Shown one piece after another: positions 1 through 10,871 of a DNA stretch of 32,960 bases (its first letter is position 1; each line of letters starts with the position of its first letter). The notes beneath the pieces are model-generated. The model was not told the origin of the DNA and did not search any database. It saw only the letters and a program-made list of their open reading frames with translations. Source of the stretch: Candidatus Omnitrophica bacterium 4484_171 (GTDB lineage: Bacteria > Omnitrophota > Gorgyraeia > Duberdicusellales > 4484-171); contig MVCW01000003.1 of NCBI GenBank assembly GCA_002049895.1, positions 1 to 32,960 of the forward strand. Direction: 5' to 3'. Both the position numbers and the translations under genes were made by a program.

Positions 1-49
1 CCCACTTCCTATCAGCTATTCTATATCTTTTCTTCCTATGAGCCGCTTG

Positions 50-111
50 TCCGCCGAAGCGTGCCGTCGCCAAAGTGGCTATGGTACGTCGGCGACTTTA
101 GCGAAAGCGGA
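50..111. repeat. Palindromic GC-rich repeat downstream of rpmJ
   Basis: Outer arms TCCGC (50-54) / GCGGA (107-111), inner GTCGCC (66-71) / GGCGAC (91-96). Confidence 0.6.
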
Positions 112-128
112 AGCTATAAGCTATATTT

Positions 129-242
129 CTATCCCTGTCTTTGTTTATGTTTAGGATTCGTGCATATAACCCTGATTCTGCCTTTACGTTTAATTATTTT
201 ACACTTATCGCAGATTTTCTTAACCGATGCTTTTACTTTCAT
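129..242 (-). CDS. rpmJ: 50S ribosomal protein L36, zinc-binding (C+) type
   Basis: Reverse-strand translation [37 protein letters not shown] (37 aa), canonical L36 with CxxC...C...H; below the length cutoff of the ORF track; directly downstream of infA. Confidence 0.97.
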   Translation of the reverse strand: MKVKASVKKICDKCKIIKRKGRIRVICTNPKHKQRQG

Positions 243-246
243 ATTC

Positions 247-465
247 TTATTTGTACCTGTATGTAATTCTGCCCCGGGAAAGATCGTAAGGAGATATTTC
301 AAGCTTTACTTTATCTCCTGGCAAAATCCTTATAAAATGCATGCGCATCTTCCCGCTTACATGCGCAAGTACTACATGCCCGTTATCCAGCTTAACCCTA
401 AAGGTAGCGTTAGGCAACGATTCAACAATTTCTCCTTCCACCTCAATTAATTCTTCCTTAGCCAT
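247..465 (-). CDS. infA: Translation initiation factor IF-1 (start set at [11 protein letters not shown]; track ORF begins 6 codons earlier)
   Basis: [72 protein letters not shown] is canonical IF-1. Confidence 0.97.
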   Translation of the reverse strand: MAKEELIEVEGEIVESLPNATFRVKLDNGHVVLAHVSGKMRMHFIRILPGDKVKLEISPYDLSRGRITYRYK

Positions 466-556
466 ACTGACTGCGTGTATCAAGAAACATTACAAACGTT
501 ATTACTGCAATCACGCTCTTTTCGGTTATGCACAAAAACGAGAAAAAACAAAAATA

Positions 557-1300
557 TTAAGCAATAACAAACGGCCCTTTTTTTGTAATTGCAACTGTAT
601 GTTCAAAATGACAGCTTAAGGAACCATCTTTAGTCCTCACAGTCCATCCATCATTTAAAACTTCAACATCATAGCTGCCCGCCGAGACCATAGGCTCTAT
701 AGCTATTGCCATACCTTCCTTGAGAAGAGCGCCCTCTCCTTTTTCTCCGAAATTGGGAACCTCGGGATAACAATGCAGATCTTTGCCGACACCATGTCCG
801 ACAAACTTTCGTACTACGGAAAATCCGTTGCTCTCTACAACTTTCTGTACAGCAAACCCTATGTCTCCTGTCGTATTGCCGGGACGGGCTTCTTTTATCC
901 CCTTCATCAAAGCCTGCATGCAAACCTTCGCCAACTTCTTCTTAAGGTAGTCTACCCTCCCTACCAAATATGTATATGCACAATCAACAAAAAGACCGTT
1001 GTTTTTAATGCCCAAATCAACACTGACTACGTCGCCGTCTTTTATTATCTTTTTCGCATCGGGAATACCATGTATTATTTCTTCGTTAACTGATACACAT
1101 AAAGAACCAGGATATCCGCTATAACCAAGAAAAGCGCTCTCCACCTTATACCTCCCTAAATAATCATTGAAACTGTTCTCTATGTCTTTAGTGGCCATAC
1201 CGGCTCTTATTATTCTTTTTAGTTTTTGCAAGAATATGTGCGCTAATTTCCCTATCTTCTTCATTTCTATAATATCCTTACTGCTTAAGATATTTTCCAT
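557..1300 (-). CDS. map: Methionine aminopeptidase type I
   Basis: Motifs VSVNEEIIHGIPD, VSVDLGIKNNGLFVDCA, GHGVGKDLHCYPEVPNFG, AIEPMVSAG, HFEHTVAIT. Confidence 0.96.
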   Translation of the reverse strand: MENILSSKDIIEMKKIGKLAHIFLQKLKRIIRAGMATKDIENSFNDYLGRYKVESAFLGYSGYPGSLCVSVNEEIIHGIPDAKKIIKDGDVVSVDLGIKNNGLFVDCAYTYLVGRVDYLKKKLAKVCMQALMKGIKEARPGNTTGDIGFAVQKVVESNGFSVVRKFVGHGVGKDLHCYPEVPNFGEKGEGALLKEGMAIAIEPMVSAGSYDVEVLNDGWTVRTKDGSLSCHFEHTVAITKKGPFVIA

Positions 1301-1928
1301 CTTGAATTACTTTCTCTATCTCACTAAACACCTTATCTTTGTCATTTCTTGCATCAATACTTATAAGTATATTCTTATCCCTATAGAAACCAAGAAGCGG
1401 CTTGCTTTCCTTAAAAAATACGTTAATGCGCTCTTTAATAACCTCGGGATTATCATCTTTTCTCTGAACAAGTTCTGCGCCGCACAAATCACAAACACCT
1501 TCCTTCCTTGGGGGCATATTAATAAGGTGGTAATTTGCCCCGCACTTTGGGCAAACTCTCCGCATCTGAAGCCTTTTTATAATTGTCTGAGAGTCTACGT
1601 CAAGATACAACGCTATATCCAAAGCCGTATTCTTCTTTGAGAGTATATTATCCAAATACACAGCCTGGTCTAAATTCCGGGGATATCCATCAAGGATAAA
1701 ACTTTCGCCGCCGATATTTTCTTCGATGACTTTAGCGACAACATCATCGGGAACAAGCACGCCCCTCTCCATATAACCTTTAACGGTATTGCCTAAAGAA
1801 GAACTCTTTTTTACCTCTTTCCTTAGTATATCCCCTAAGGAAATCTTATTAATGTTGTAACACTCAGACAATTCCTTTGCCTGAGTACCTTTACCGCTGC
1901 CCGGTGCGCCAAAAAGAATCATTTTCAT
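1278..1928 (-). CDS. adk: Adenylate kinase with four-Cys zinc lid
   Basis: [23 protein letters not shown]-loop; FILDGYPRNLDQA; lid CPKC...CDLC. Confidence 0.97.
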   Translation of the reverse strand: MKMILFGAPGSGKGTQAKELSECYNINKISLGDILRKEVKKSSSLGNTVKGYMERGVLVPDDVVAKVIEENIGGESFILDGYPRNLDQAVYLDNILSKKNTALDIALYLDVDSQTIIKRLQMRRVCPKCGANYHLINMPPRKEGVCDLCGAELVQRKDDNPEVIKERINVFFKESKPLLGFYRDKNILISIDARNDKDKVFSEIEKVIQDGKYLKQ

Positions 1929-3280
1929 CTTCTTGCCCTCAAAGTCTTGCCTTTAACAAAACCATCATAATGACGTATAAGAAGCTGACCCTCAATCTGG
2001 CGCATAGTATCAAGTACAACCCCAACCATAATAAGAATTGTAGTTCCGCCAAAGAAAGATGCTATTCTATACGAAGGGATATTAAATAACCTTATAACCA
2101 TCGAAGGCATTATAGCTACTACCGCCACGTACAATGCACCGACAAACACTATCCTTGTAGCGACAAAATCTATATATTCGGCAGTATTCTTGCCAGGCCT
2201 TCTCCCCGGTACAAAACCACCGTATTTCTTAAGATTATTAGAAACCTCGATGGGATTAAACACAATCGCAGTATAGAAATACATAAAGAATATTATCAGA
2301 CCAACGTATATTATGGTATACCAAAGACCTCCTGACTTAAAAACTACCTGCAAGAACCCCACAAAAGGAGACGTCTTCGGAAAGAAATTAGCAATCGTCG
2401 TAGGAAACAATAAAACACTTTGTGCAAAAATTATAGCAATTACCCCCGCCATATCAACCTTGATGGGCAAAAACGTGCTTTGACCACCATAAACGCGCCG
2501 CCCCACAACTCTACGTGCGTATTGAACAGGAATTCTCCTTTGAGCCTGGGTAAAGAATACAACCGCCGCAACAACTGCAAACCACATGGCAAAAAGAACA
2601 ATGAGAACCACAGTACTTATCTGCCTCTTAGAAGGGTCGAGCGGCGAATATAAGACCCATAAATAATACAGAGATGAAGGTATGCGTGATATTATGCTTG
2701 TAGCGATAATGAGAGAAATTCCGTTGCCTATGCCACGTTCTTGAATCTGTTCTCCCAGCCACATAATTGAGATAGTGCCGCAGGCAAGTGTAAATACTGT
2801 AATAAGCTCAAAAGCCAGCCCCGGATTTGGCACAATGATTGCTCCTCCGAAACTCGCCGGATTCTCAAGCCACTTAGCTAACATAAACCCCTGAAATAGA
2901 CATAAAAACAAAGTGGCGTAACGGGTATACTGATTTATCTTTTCATATCCCGCTCTTCCTTCACGAGCCATTTTCTCAAAAGCCGGCACCACCGCCGTAA
3001 GAAGCTGCATAATTATGGAAGCTGATATATAGGGCATAATCCCAAGAGCAAAGATGCTCAATCTTCTTAGGGCACCGCCCGTAAATAGATTTATCATCCC
3101 CAGGAAAGTCTGGCCATGAGCACGAGTAAGCTCTTCAAAATATCTTGACAGAGCCGCTGTATCTATACCGGGAGTAGGCACAAAAGAACCAATTCTATAA
3201 ACAACAAGCAGAGAAAGAGTAATTAATACTTTCTTTTTTAAATCCGGTACCTTGAAAATATTAGTTAACGACCTAACCAT
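1925..3280 (-). CDS. secY: Preprotein translocase subunit SecY
   Basis: Multi-TM protein with [50 protein letters not shown]. Confidence 0.98.
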   Translation of the reverse strand: MVRSLTNIFKVPDLKKKVLITLSLLVVYRIGSFVPTPGIDTAALSRYFEELTRAHGQTFLGMINLFTGGALRRLSIFALGIMPYISASIIMQLLTAVVPAFEKMAREGRAGYEKINQYTRYATLFLCLFQGFMLAKWLENPASFGGAIIVPNPGLAFELITVFTLACGTISIMWLGEQIQERGIGNGISLIIATSIISRIPSSLYYLWVLYSPLDPSKRQISTVVLIVLFAMWFAVVAAVVFFTQAQRRIPVQYARRVVGRRVYGGQSTFLPIKVDMAGVIAIIFAQSVLLFPTTIANFFPKTSPFVGFLQVVFKSGGLWYTIIYVGLIIFFMYFYTAIVFNPIEVSNNLKKYGGFVPGRRPGKNTAEYIDFVATRIVFVGALYVAVVAIMPSMVIRLFNIPSYRIASFFGGTTILIMVGVVLDTMRQIEGQLLIRHYDGFVKGKTLRARR

Positions 3281-3717
3281 TCCGCTTTCCCTCCGCTGTT
3301 TGTTATCAACTCTTCCGCTTTCTTCGAAAACTTATGCGCCTTAAAAGTAGCTTTAAAGCTTAACTTTCCCTGTAGCCTTGCTAAAACTTTTACCGGCTTC
3401 GACACATTATCTATTAAGTTTGCCTCCTTTAACTCCCTAGGTGTAATTTCTTTTTTATCTTTAAGGCGTTTCATAATGTCATCAAGGTTAACTATTTGAA
3501 AAGATACCGCGTGTTTAGAAGAGAATCCGCGCTTAGGAATTTTTCTAAGATAAGGGACATTGCCTCCTTCAAGGCCTATATAATGAGGACTTCCCTTCCT
3601 TTGTCCTGCTCCTTTATGCCCGCGGGTAGAAGTCTTTCCATGGCCGCTTCCCGAACCACGGCCAACCCTTTTCTTTTTCCTATTGCTTATCTTCGGACGT
3701 AGATCCTGTATTTGCAT
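3265..3717 (-). CDS. rplO: 50S ribosomal protein L15
   Basis: [24 protein letters not shown] and [15 protein letters not shown] motifs; GAGGAG Shine-Dalgarno upstream of ATG. Confidence 0.97.
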   Translation of the reverse strand: MQIQDLRPKISNRKKKRVGRGSGSGHGKTSTRGHKGAGQRKGSPHYIGLEGGNVPYLRKIPKRGFSSKHAVSFQIVNLDDIMKRLKDKKEITPRELKEANLIDNVSKPVKVLARLQGKLSFKATFKAHKFSKKAEELITNSGGKAEWLGR

Positions 3718-4201
3718 CCTTTATCTCCTCAACGCCATCAATAAATTTGATACTTTCTAAACCGGAAAACGCAGCTTTAACGACATTAACGGGATTAGTA
3801 GATTTCTTTAAAATCTTCGTTAATATGTCTTTTATGCCTGCACATTCACATATAGCTCTTACTGAGCTTGATGCTATAACTCCCGTGCCCCTGCGAGCAG
3901 GCTTAAGAAAGATTTCAACTGCCCCAAATTTACCATGAACTTCATGGGGTATAGTAGTATCTCTCTTCTTAATATCAACAAGGCGTTTTTTCGCTCTTTT
4001 TATGCCTTTGCGTATAGCATCGGCAACCTCATTCGCCTTGCCAAGAGCAAAACCGGCCTTTGATAAACCATCCCCCACCACAACCAAAGCCGTAAACCCT
4101 AAATTCTTACCGCCTTTTGTCACCTTGGTAACACGGTTAATAAATATCACTTTCTCAATAAAAGACCCCTCACTAGTACGCCCCCTGTTCATAACGGCCA
4201 T
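3680..4201 (-). CDS. rpsE: 30S ribosomal protein S5
   Basis: [59 protein letters not shown]. Confidence 0.97.
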   Translation of the reverse strand: MAVMNRGRTSEGSFIEKVIFINRVTKVTKGGKNLGFTALVVVGDGLSKAGFALGKANEVADAIRKGIKRAKKRLVDIKKRDTTIPHEVHGKFGAVEIFLKPARRGTGVIASSSVRAICECAGIKDILTKILKKSTNPVNVVKAAFSGLESIKFIDGVEEIKDANTGSTSEDKQ

Positions 4202-4554
4202 CAGAATTTAAGCCCCCCTTCCTTTGCTCCATCAGCAAAAGATTTAACTCTGCCGTGATATTTATATCCGGCACGGTCGAAAGAAATCTTTTCTATACCA
4301 AGCTCTTTCGCCCTCCGGGCAAACATCTGCCCTACTATCTTAGCTGCATCTTTATTAGTTGATTTTACTTTCTTTTCTTTAAACTCTTTACTTAAAGTAG
4401 AAAACCCCGCGATAACCTTTTCGGACTCATCATCTATAAGCTGGGCATAAATATGTTTTTTACTTCTAAAGACCACTACCCTGGGTTTCTCAACGCTGCC
4501 TCTGACTTTTCCTATAATTCTTTTATGTCTCTTTTCTCTGCCTAAATGTTTCAT
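4201..4554 (-). CDS. rplR: 50S ribosomal protein L18
   Basis: [12 protein letters not shown]-like start, [45 protein letters not shown]. Confidence 0.97.
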   Translation of the reverse strand: MKHLGREKRHKRIIGKVRGSVEKPRVVVFRSKKHIYAQLIDDESEKVIAGFSTLSKEFKEKKVKSTNKDAAKIVGQMFARRAKELGIEKISFDRAGYKYHGRVKSFADGAKEGGLKF

Positions 4555-4579
4555 TGTCTTATGTTTTTTAACAATATGA

Positions 4580-5119
4580 CTACTTAGCCATTGCCTTACC
4601 CAGCTTTTTCCTTACGAATTCAGAACTATAACGTATACCTTTGCCTTTATACGGCTCAGGAGGGTATATCTTCCTTATGTTTGCGGCAAACTGTCCTACC
4701 CTTGCTTTATCAATACCTTCTATAACTATCTTTGTTGCCAAAGGTAAAGAAACATTTATGCCTTCGGGTATGTTGATTTCAACAAGATGAGAGAATCCAA
4801 TATTTAAGACAATTGCCTTCCCTTTCATCTGAGCTTTATACCCTACTCCTATTATATCGAGCTCTTTTTTAAAACCCTCTGTTACTCCTTTAACCATATT
4901 ATTTATCAAAGCTCTCGTTGTTCCAAGAAGAGCCTTAGCAAGTTTTTCATCCGACTCAATCTCAACAACAATAGACTCGTTATCCTGGCGTACATTTACC
5001 AGCGAAGAAAAATCAAAGGACAGCTTGCCTTTGGGGCCTTCAACAGAAATATTTCTGTCTTTAATCACTGCCTTTACCCCTTGCGGTATATTAATTGGTT
5101 GTTTCCCTACTTTAGACAT
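4580..5119 (-). CDS. rplF: 50S ribosomal protein L6
   Basis: MSKVGKQPINIPQGVKA...VEGPKGKLS...PPEPYKGKGIRY. Confidence 0.97.
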   Translation of the reverse strand: MSKVGKQPINIPQGVKAVIKDRNISVEGPKGKLSFDFSSLVNVRQDNESIVVEIESDEKLAKALLGTTRALINNMVKGVTEGFKKELDIIGVGYKAQMKGKAIVLNIGFSHLVEINIPEGINVSLPLATKIVIEGIDKARVGQFAANIRKIYPPEPYKGKGIRYSSEFVRKKLGKAMAK

Positions 5120-5123
5120 AGCA

Positions 5124-5519
5124 TCACCAAACGTAACAAATTACTTCTCCCCCTATACCCATTTTCTTCGTATCCACGCTGCTAAGAATACCTTTTGACG
5201 TTGAAATTATCGCAATTCCATACCCTGACAAAACGCTTGGAATATTGTCTTTATCTACATATACCCGTCTTCCTGAACGTGATACTTTTTTTAACTGGGT
5301 AATAGCATTCTTTTTGCCTTTATATTTAAGGTAAACCTTTATACTCTTTGTATTCCCGGAATCAAGAACCTTAAAATTATCAATATAGCTTTCCTTTTTC
5401 AAAATATCCACAATCCCGTTAAGAACTTTAGAATACGGAATAATAGCATCCTCTTTGTTGCTCCTTGAAGCATTCCTTATAATCGTCAGCGCATCAGCTA
5501 CCAAATCTGTTCTGCTCAT
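5124..5519 (-). CDS. rpsH: 30S ribosomal protein S8
   Basis: DLVADALTIIRNAS...VSRSGRRVYV...GYGIAIISTSKGILS...GGEVICYVW. Confidence 0.97.
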   Translation of the reverse strand: MSRTDLVADALTIIRNASRSNKEDAIIPYSKVLNGIVDILKKESYIDNFKVLDSGNTKSIKVYLKYKGKKNAITQLKKVSRSGRRVYVDKDNIPSVLSGYGIAIISTSKGILSSVDTKKMGIGGEVICYVW

Positions 5520-5536
5520 TTTCCTCCTTTACGCTT

Positions 5537-5731
5537 TTACCAGCTTGCTTTCTTAACCCCCGGTATAAGACCCTGCCATGCAAGTTCACGGAAACATATC
5601 CGGCATAATTCGAAATCACGTATATATCCGCGCGGCCGCCCGCATATACGGCAGCGGTTCCTGTATCTTGTCTTATACTTAGGTTTTACTTTCTCTCTTT
5701 TCCACTTCTCAATTTTAGCTAAAGACGCCAT
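5537..5731 (-). CDS. rpsN: 30S ribosomal protein S14, zinc type (start reassigned to [10 protein letters not shown])
   Basis: 64 aa with [38 protein letters not shown]; track ORF carries a 22-codon extension that overlaps rplE. Confidence 0.96.
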   Translation of the reverse strand: MASLAKIEKWKREKVKPKYKTRYRNRCRICGRPRGYIRDFELCRICFRELAWQGLIPGVKKASW

Positions 5732-5732
5732 A

Positions 5733-6302
5733 TTACCTCCTAAAAGGGAAACTAAACAGCACAAGAAGCTCTTTCGCTTCTTCATCAGTGCGCGCACTGG
5801 TATTAATCGTAATATTCATACCTTGAGTTTTTTCAATCTTATCTATATCAATCTCAGGAAATATGATCTGTTCCGTAAGCCCAAAAGTATAATTGCCCAT
5901 CCCATCAAAAGAAGAAGAAGAGAATCCTCTAAAATCTCTTATGCGCGGTATAGCAACCGAAATAAGCCTATCCAGAAATTCATACATACGATAACGTCTC
6001 AATGTAACACAACAGCCTATAGCCATCCCCTTTCTAATCTTAAAATTTGATATAGGTTTCCTTGCTCTTGTTATTTTAGGACGCTGTCCCGCAATCATAC
6101 TCAAATCACGGACAAATTTTTCTATAATTTTTATATCGCCTCCTGCAGACCCAATACCCATATTTATAACAATTTTAGAGAGCCGCGGAACAGCCAATAC
6201 ATTTTTATATCCGAATTTATCCCTCATCTTCGGAATAATTTCATTCCTGTATAAAGTCAAAAGCCTGGGAATATAATTATCTCTTATATCGGCTTGCCGC
6301 AT
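5733..6302 (-). CDS. rplE: 50S ribosomal protein L5
   Basis: [14 protein letters not shown]...[26 protein letters not shown]...[12 protein letters not shown]. Confidence 0.97.
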   Translation of the reverse strand: MRQADIRDNYIPRLLTLYRNEIIPKMRDKFGYKNVLAVPRLSKIVINMGIGSAGGDIKIIEKFVRDLSMIAGQRPKITRARKPISNFKIRKGMAIGCCVTLRRYRMYEFLDRLISVAIPRIRDFRGFSSSSFDGMGNYTFGLTEQIIFPEIDIDKIEKTQGMNITINTSARTDEEAKELLVLFSFPFRR

Positions 6303-6595
6303 TTCTTACATACCCTTATTTTTGATTTATCTTCCAAAATCCTTGTAATAAATTTAGTCTGATTATTGCAATTAGGACAAAAAAGGCTGACATTGGATAT
6401 ATGAACCGAAGCCGGAATTTCTCTTATCCCGCCCGGTTCTGCTTCGGAACGCTTACGCATATGCTTCTTTACGATATTGGCCCCTTCAACAACAACTCTC
6501 TTCTTAGAAACAATAACTCTAAGAACTTTGCCTATTTTACCTTTATCCTTACCCGATAGTATTTTTACTCTGTCGCCTTTTCTTATTCTAAACAT
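6284..6595 (-). CDS. rplX: 50S ribosomal protein L24 with C-terminal Cys4 ribbon
   Basis: RKGDRVKILSGKDKGKIGKVL (KOW); CPNC...CKKC tail. Confidence 0.97.
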   Translation of the reverse strand: MFRIRKGDRVKILSGKDKGKIGKVLRVIVSKKRVVVEGANIVKKHMRKRSEAEPGGIREIPASVHISNVSLFCPNCNNQTKFITRILEDKSKIRVCKKCGKPI

Positions 6596-6963
6596 TATAT
6601 TACCTCAGGAGCTAAAGAAATTATTTTGCTAAAGCCTTCCCTCAATTCCCGCGCTACCGGACCGAAAACTCTTGTCCCTCTGGGATTACCTTGTTTATCA
6701 ATAATTACACAAGCATTTCTATCAAATTTTACAAATACGCCGTCTCTTCTTCTTATGGGATGTGCTGTTCTCACTACTACCGCCCTCACAACCTCTCCTT
6801 TCTTTACCTGCGTTTCTCCGCTAGATGCCTCTTTGACATTGCAGGTAACGACGTCTCCTATATTAGCCTGTTTTTTATTCTTCTTGCCGATAACGCCAAT
6901 GCAAGATACCTTCTTTGCTCCTGTATTGTCAGCGACGTCCAATATGCTACGTATATAAATCAT
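6595..6963 (-). CDS. rplN: 50S ribosomal protein L14
   Basis: [17 protein letters not shown]...[14 protein letters not shown]...[10 protein letters not shown]. Confidence 0.98.
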   Translation of the reverse strand: MIYIRSILDVADNTGAKKVSCIGVIGKKNKKQANIGDVVTCNVKEASSGETQVKKGEVVRAVVVRTAHPIRRRDGVFVKFDRNACVIIDKQGNPRGTRVFGPVARELREGFSKIISLAPEVI

Positions 6964-7214
6964 TTCACCACCTCTATAAGGCGGAATCTCTTCCCCTTAG
7001 AATAAGGTCTGCAACTTGTAATCTTAACTCTGTCACCCTGTTTTGCGCTGTTTTTCTCATCGTGTGCCTTAAATCTTTTCCTCTTTACAACAGCCTTATT
7101 ATATATAGGATGTAAGAATTTTCTTTTCACTTCAACAACAATTGTCTTATCCATTTTTGCCGACGTAACAATTCCTTCCAAAATTCCTGCCCTGACTTTA
7201 CCCTTTTCACCCAT
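6960..7214 (-). CDS. rpsQ: 30S ribosomal protein S17
   Basis: [27 protein letters not shown]...[23 protein letters not shown]. Confidence 0.97.
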   Translation of the reverse strand: MGEKGKVRAGILEGIVTSAKMDKTIVVEVKRKFLHPIYNKAVVKRKRFKAHDEKNSAKQGDRVKITSCRPYSKGKRFRLIEVVK

Positions 7215-7398
7215 TTGTTTTCTCCCTCAATAAAGTAAGAATTCTTGCGATATTTCTCTTTGTTGTCTTAAAAAGATGCGGCTTCTCGACATGAGATATT
7301 TTTCTCTGGAAACTTAATTCCATAAGTCTCTTTCTTAAATCCTGAAGCTTAGCTCTAAGCTCTTCTACGCTTAAATCATTGTATTCTTTATTTTTCAT
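7207..7398 (-). CDS. rpmC: 50S ribosomal protein L29
   Basis: [26 protein letters not shown]...[11 protein letters not shown]. Confidence 0.95.
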   Translation of the reverse strand: MKNKEYNDLSVEELRAKLQDLRKRLMELSFQRKISHVEKPHLFKTTKRNIARILTLLREKTNG

Positions 7399-7805
7399 CT
7401 TCTTCTGGTTACAAACCTGGTTTTAAAAGGGAGCTTATATGCTACTAAACGAAAGGAATCTCTGGCAAATTCTTCAGAAACTCCGCCCATTTCAAAAATC
7501 ATTGCTCCTCTTCTTATAACAGCCGCCCACCCTTCTACCTCGCCTTTACCCTTACCTAATCTTGCCTCCGCGGGCTTTTTTGTTATAGGCTTATCGGGAA
7601 AAACCCTTATCCAGAGTTTCCCCCCCCTGCGCAGCCTCCGGGTAAGAATAATCCTTGCTGCTTCGATCTGGTTATTTTTAAGCCATGCATCCCCGAGAGC
7701 CTTTAATCCGAACTCTCCAAAACTAACATCGGAGCCGCTTACGGCAATGCCTTTTCTTCTGCCACGCTGAGACTTTTTATATTTTACTCTTTTAGGTAAA
7801 AGCAT
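7395..7805 (-). CDS. rplP: 50S ribosomal protein L16
   Basis: [19 protein letters not shown]...[25 protein letters not shown]. Confidence 0.98.
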   Translation of the reverse strand: MLLPKRVKYKKSQRGRRKGIAVSGSDVSFGEFGLKALGDAWLKNNQIEAARIILTRRLRRGGKLWIRVFPDKPITKKPAEARLGKGKGEVEGWAAVIRRGAMIFEMGGVSEEFARDSFRLVAYKLPFKTRFVTRRR

Positions 7806-8381
7806 TTATCTTCTCCCTGCATTCTTTTCTTCTTTGGCCAGATAACTGCCTATATATTTTATGCCTTTATATACCCATGCTTTTACACCAATTGTTCCAT
7901 ACGTAGTCTTGGCTACACTAAAACCATAATCTATATCGGCCCTGAAAGTCTGCAACGGTATCTTGCCATATTTATAACTTTCACTCCTTGCAATCTCAAC
8001 ACCGCCTAACCTTCCCGAAGCCCTTACCTTTACGCCCTCGCATCCTAAATTCACCGCTTGCTGTATTGCCTTTTTCATAGCACGCCTGAAATTAACACGT
8101 TTAAGAATCTGAAAAGAGATTAATTCTGCTATAAGCTGCGCTTCCGTAGCAGGTTCCAAAACCTCTTCCACATCTATAATAACTTCCTTTTTTACTAGGT
8201 TCATAAGTTCGGACTTAAGACGCTCAATATCTTTTCCGCCTCTTCCTATAATTACACCCGGGCGTGATGTTCTTATGCGTATTCTTATAAGTGTAGGAGA
8301 CACTTTTTCGGAAAACCAGCGTGATTGCCAATCTTTGCCAAATCCTATTCTCAAAATATACGGATGAACTTTCTGCCCCAT
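7806..8381 (-). CDS. rpsC: 30S ribosomal protein S3
   Basis: MGQKVHPYILRIG...GVIIGRGGKDIERLK...SGRLGGVEIARSE (KH domain). Confidence 0.97.
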   Translation of the reverse strand: MGQKVHPYILRIGFGKDWQSRWFSEKVSPTLIRIRIRTSRPGVIIGRGGKDIERLKSELMNLVKKEVIIDVEEVLEPATEAQLIAELISFQILKRVNFRRAMKKAIQQAVNLGCEGVKVRASGRLGGVEIARSESYKYGKIPLQTFRADIDYGFSVAKTTYGTIGVKAWVYKGIKYIGSYLAKEEKNAGRR

Positions 8382-8382
8382 A

Positions 8383-8745
8383 TCACCTGCCTTTATTTGT
8401 TTTACTCAGAGTCTCCTCTTTAGTATCAAGCTCTACTAAAACATGAGAAGTCCTTTTTCTTATAGTAGTTGCCCTCCCAAAGGAAGCCGCGCGGTATCTT
8501 TTCAATACCGGTCCCGGGTCCGCCGTAACTTTTGATATAAAGAGTTTGTCCTCCTTAAAACCTCTGTTTTTAGCATTGGCTATTGCCGAATGCAATACTT
8601 TCTCTAAGTAAACTGCGCCCTTTTTATTCATAGATTTAAGAACAGCCAAAGCTTTCTCCGTGCTCATTCCTTTAAGTAAAACTGTTACAAGCCTTATTTT
8701 CTGAGGAGAAATTCTTAAATATTTAGCTTTTGCTTTTGCTATCAT
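8383..8745 (-). CDS. rplV: 50S ribosomal protein L22
   Basis: AKYLRISPQKIRLV...LHSAIANAKNRG...RATTIRKRTSHVLVEL. Confidence 0.97.
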   Translation of the reverse strand: MIAKAKAKYLRISPQKIRLVTVLLKGMSTEKALAVLKSMNKKGAVYLEKVLHSAIANAKNRGFKEDKLFISKVTADPGPVLKRYRAASFGRATTIRKRTSHVLVELDTKEETLSKTNKGR

Positions 8746-8817
8746 AGTTCTGGATTATTGCTGCCGCCAAACAGCTCATAAATATACTTCAATAAAAAAG
8801 GCTGACAGAGCACCTGA

Positions 8818-9105
8818 CTACTTCTTTTGCAGCGCTTTCTTCGCCTTTATACCGCCATGCTGGCGAAACGTCCTTGTCGGGGCGAATTCACCAAGCCTGT
8901 GCCCAACCATGGATTCCGTAACAAAAACAGGAACGTGTTTCTTGCCGTCATGTACGGCAATCGTTAAACCAACAAATTCAGGCATAACCATACTTGCCCT
9001 GGACCACGTTTTTATAGGAGTTCTTGCGCCGCTAGCCTTGGCTTTATTAACCTTTTTTAATAGCTTTTCAGATACAAACGGACCTTTTTTTAACGACCTG
9101 CTCAT
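8818..9105 (-). CDS. rpsS: 30S ribosomal protein S19
   Basis: [11 protein letters not shown]...[14 protein letters not shown]...[24 protein letters not shown]. Confidence 0.98.
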   Translation of the reverse strand: MSRSLKKGPFVSEKLLKKVNKAKASGARTPIKTWSRASMVMPEFVGLTIAVHDGKKHVPVFVTESMVGHRLGEFAPTRTFRQHGGIKAKKALQKK

Positions 9106-9107
9106 AA

Positions 9108-9950
9108 TTATCTCTTTTTACCTCTCCTCTTTACAATATATTTATTGCTTTTATTCCTGGCTCTCCTTGTTTTCCCGCCTTTTGTAGTCTTGCCCCAAGG
9201 TGTAACAGGATGAGGATTTCCTTGTCCGGCTCTTCCTTCTCCTCCTCCATGAGGATGGTCCACAGGATTCATCGCTACACCTCTTACCTTAGGCCTTCTC
9301 CCTAACCAGCGAACTCTGCCGGCTTTTCCGTGTACTACTGAATTATGCTCAATATTGCCGACCTGCCCTACCGTAGCACGGCAATCCAATTTAACAAGAC
9401 GTATTTCTCCGGAAGGCATTTTTATCTGTCCGAAGCCCTTCTCCTTTGCCATAAGCTGAGTTCCACTGCCCGCACTCCTTATTAATTTAGCCCCCTTATA
9501 AGGCTCCAACTCAATATTGTGAATTATAGTGCCTAAAGGTATATGTTTTAACTTCATGGAATTACCTGGCTTTATATCTATTTGGGAATCCGAAGCACTA
9601 ACAACCTTGTCACCAACTTTTAACCCGGCAGGCCATATAATATATCTTCTTTCTTTGTCCGGGTATTCAACTAAAGCTATTCTGGCGCTTCTGTTTGGGT
9701 CATATTCTATTGCCAAAACCAATGCCTCTTCATCAAACCTGTCTCTTTTGAAATCTATAATCCTGTATCTTTTTTTATGCCCTCCGCCTCTTCTTCTTGA
9801 AGTTATACGTCCATAGTTATTGCGCCCGCCGGTTCTTTTTATAACGCCAGTCAAAGACTTCTCGGGATTACTCTTGGTAATCTCAGAGAAATCGGAAATT
9901 ACTTTGAAACGTAAACTTGATGTTGCCGGTCTGAATTTCTTTATACCCAT
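9108..9950 (-). CDS. rplB: 50S ribosomal protein L2
   Basis: [28 protein letters not shown]...[17 protein letters not shown]. Confidence 0.98.
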   Translation of the reverse strand: MGIKKFRPATSSLRFKVISDFSEITKSNPEKSLTGVIKRTGGRNNYGRITSRRRGGGHKKRYRIIDFKRDRFDEEALVLAIEYDPNRSARIALVEYPDKERRYIIWPAGLKVGDKVVSASDSQIDIKPGNSMKLKHIPLGTIIHNIELEPYKGAKLIRSAGSGTQLMAKEKGFGQIKMPSGEIRLVKLDCRATVGQVGNIEHNSVVHGKAGRVRWLGRRPKVRGVAMNPVDHPHGGGEGRAGQGNPHPVTPWGKTTKGGKTRRARNKSNKYIVKRRGKKR

Positions 9951-9954
9951 AGTT

Positions 9955-10245
9955 TTAAGTAATTTTTATCTGGTCACCTTCTTTTAAAGTAACGAAAGCT
10001 TTCTTCCAGGAAGATTTTCTGCCTTCCTGGCCCCAACGCAAACGTTTACTTTTGCCTTTCATATTGATAATGTTTATCGAGGTAACCTTAACTTTATATA
10101 CAGCCTCGATAGCTTTTTTTATCTCAATCTTATTACTCCTTTTCTCTACCCAGAAAGCATATTTATTTTGTGCGTTAAGCTTGGTAGCTTTTTCTGTCAC
10201 CAAAGGAGCCCTGATATGTTCATATACCCCTTTTAACTCAGCCAT
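9955..10245 (-). CDS. rplW: 50S ribosomal protein L23
   Basis: [48 protein letters not shown]. Confidence 0.96.
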   Translation of the reverse strand: MAELKGVYEHIRAPLVTEKATKLNAQNKYAFWVEKRSNKIEIKKAIEAVYKVKVTSINIINMKGKSKRLRWGQEGRKSSWKKAFVTLKEGDQIKIT

Positions 10246-10871
10246 TTGCTAATTCTCTCCTCTACTATTTTTATAGAATCCCTTGTGAAAATAAGTTTAC
10301 TGCAATTTAAAGCTGTGTAAGTATTGAGCTGTGCTGCTTTCTCAAGGCAAACACCGGCAATATTCCTCGATGCTAATTTAAGGTTATTATCTATCTTGCC
10401 CACGACAAGCGTTACCTTATGGTTTTTTAGCTTAAGTTTCCCCATGATCTCCGAGAAAACTCTTGTTTTGTAATTATCTAAAGATACTTTATCGATAAGA
10501 ACTATTTCTTCATCCCGAAACTTTGCATTAAGGGCGCTTTTTAAAGCAATAACCTTCATTCTCTGGGTTATTTTCTTGTTATAATCTCTGGGTTTTGGCC
10601 CAAAAGTTACACCTCCTCCATGCCAAAGAGGAGAACGCGTTGAACCAACCCGCGCACGGCCGGTTCCTTTCTGACGCCACGGTTTTCTTCCGCCCCCTCT
10701 GACTTCACCGCGTTTCTTAGAAGAAGCCAACCCTTTTCTTTGATTGGAAAGAAAAGTAACTACCGCCTGGTGCATCAAAGTCTCTGCTACTTTACCGTCA
10801 AAAATCTTCTCACTAAGCTCTATTTTATCTACTTTTTTACCATCTTGATTATATACATCCAAAACTTTCAT
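10233..10871 (-). CDS. rplD: 50S ribosomal protein L4
   Basis: RGGGRKPWRQKGTGRARVGSTRSPLWHGGGVTFGPKPRDY. Confidence 0.98.
   Translation of the reverse strand: MKVLDVYNQDGKKVDKIELSEKIFDGKVAETLMHQAVVTFLSNQRKGLASSKKRGEVRGGGRKPWRQKGTGRARVGSTRSPLWHGGGVTFGPKPRDYNKKITQRMKVIALKSALNAKFRDEEIVLIDKVSLDNYKTRVFSEIMGKLKLKNHKVTLVVGKIDNNLKLASRNIAGVCLEKAAQLNTYTALNCSKLIFTRDSIKIVEERISKWLS

Noticed and set aside
61-450. Plus-strand ORF of 129 aa and the many other plus-strand ORFs throughout
   Set aside because: They lie antisense to well-identified minus-strand genes or cross their ends, have no recognisable domains, and have low-complexity composition typical of antisense frames.
669-923. 84-aa minus-strand ORF inside map
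   Set aside because: Alternative frame of methionine aminopeptidase; Arg/Ser-rich out-of-frame translation.
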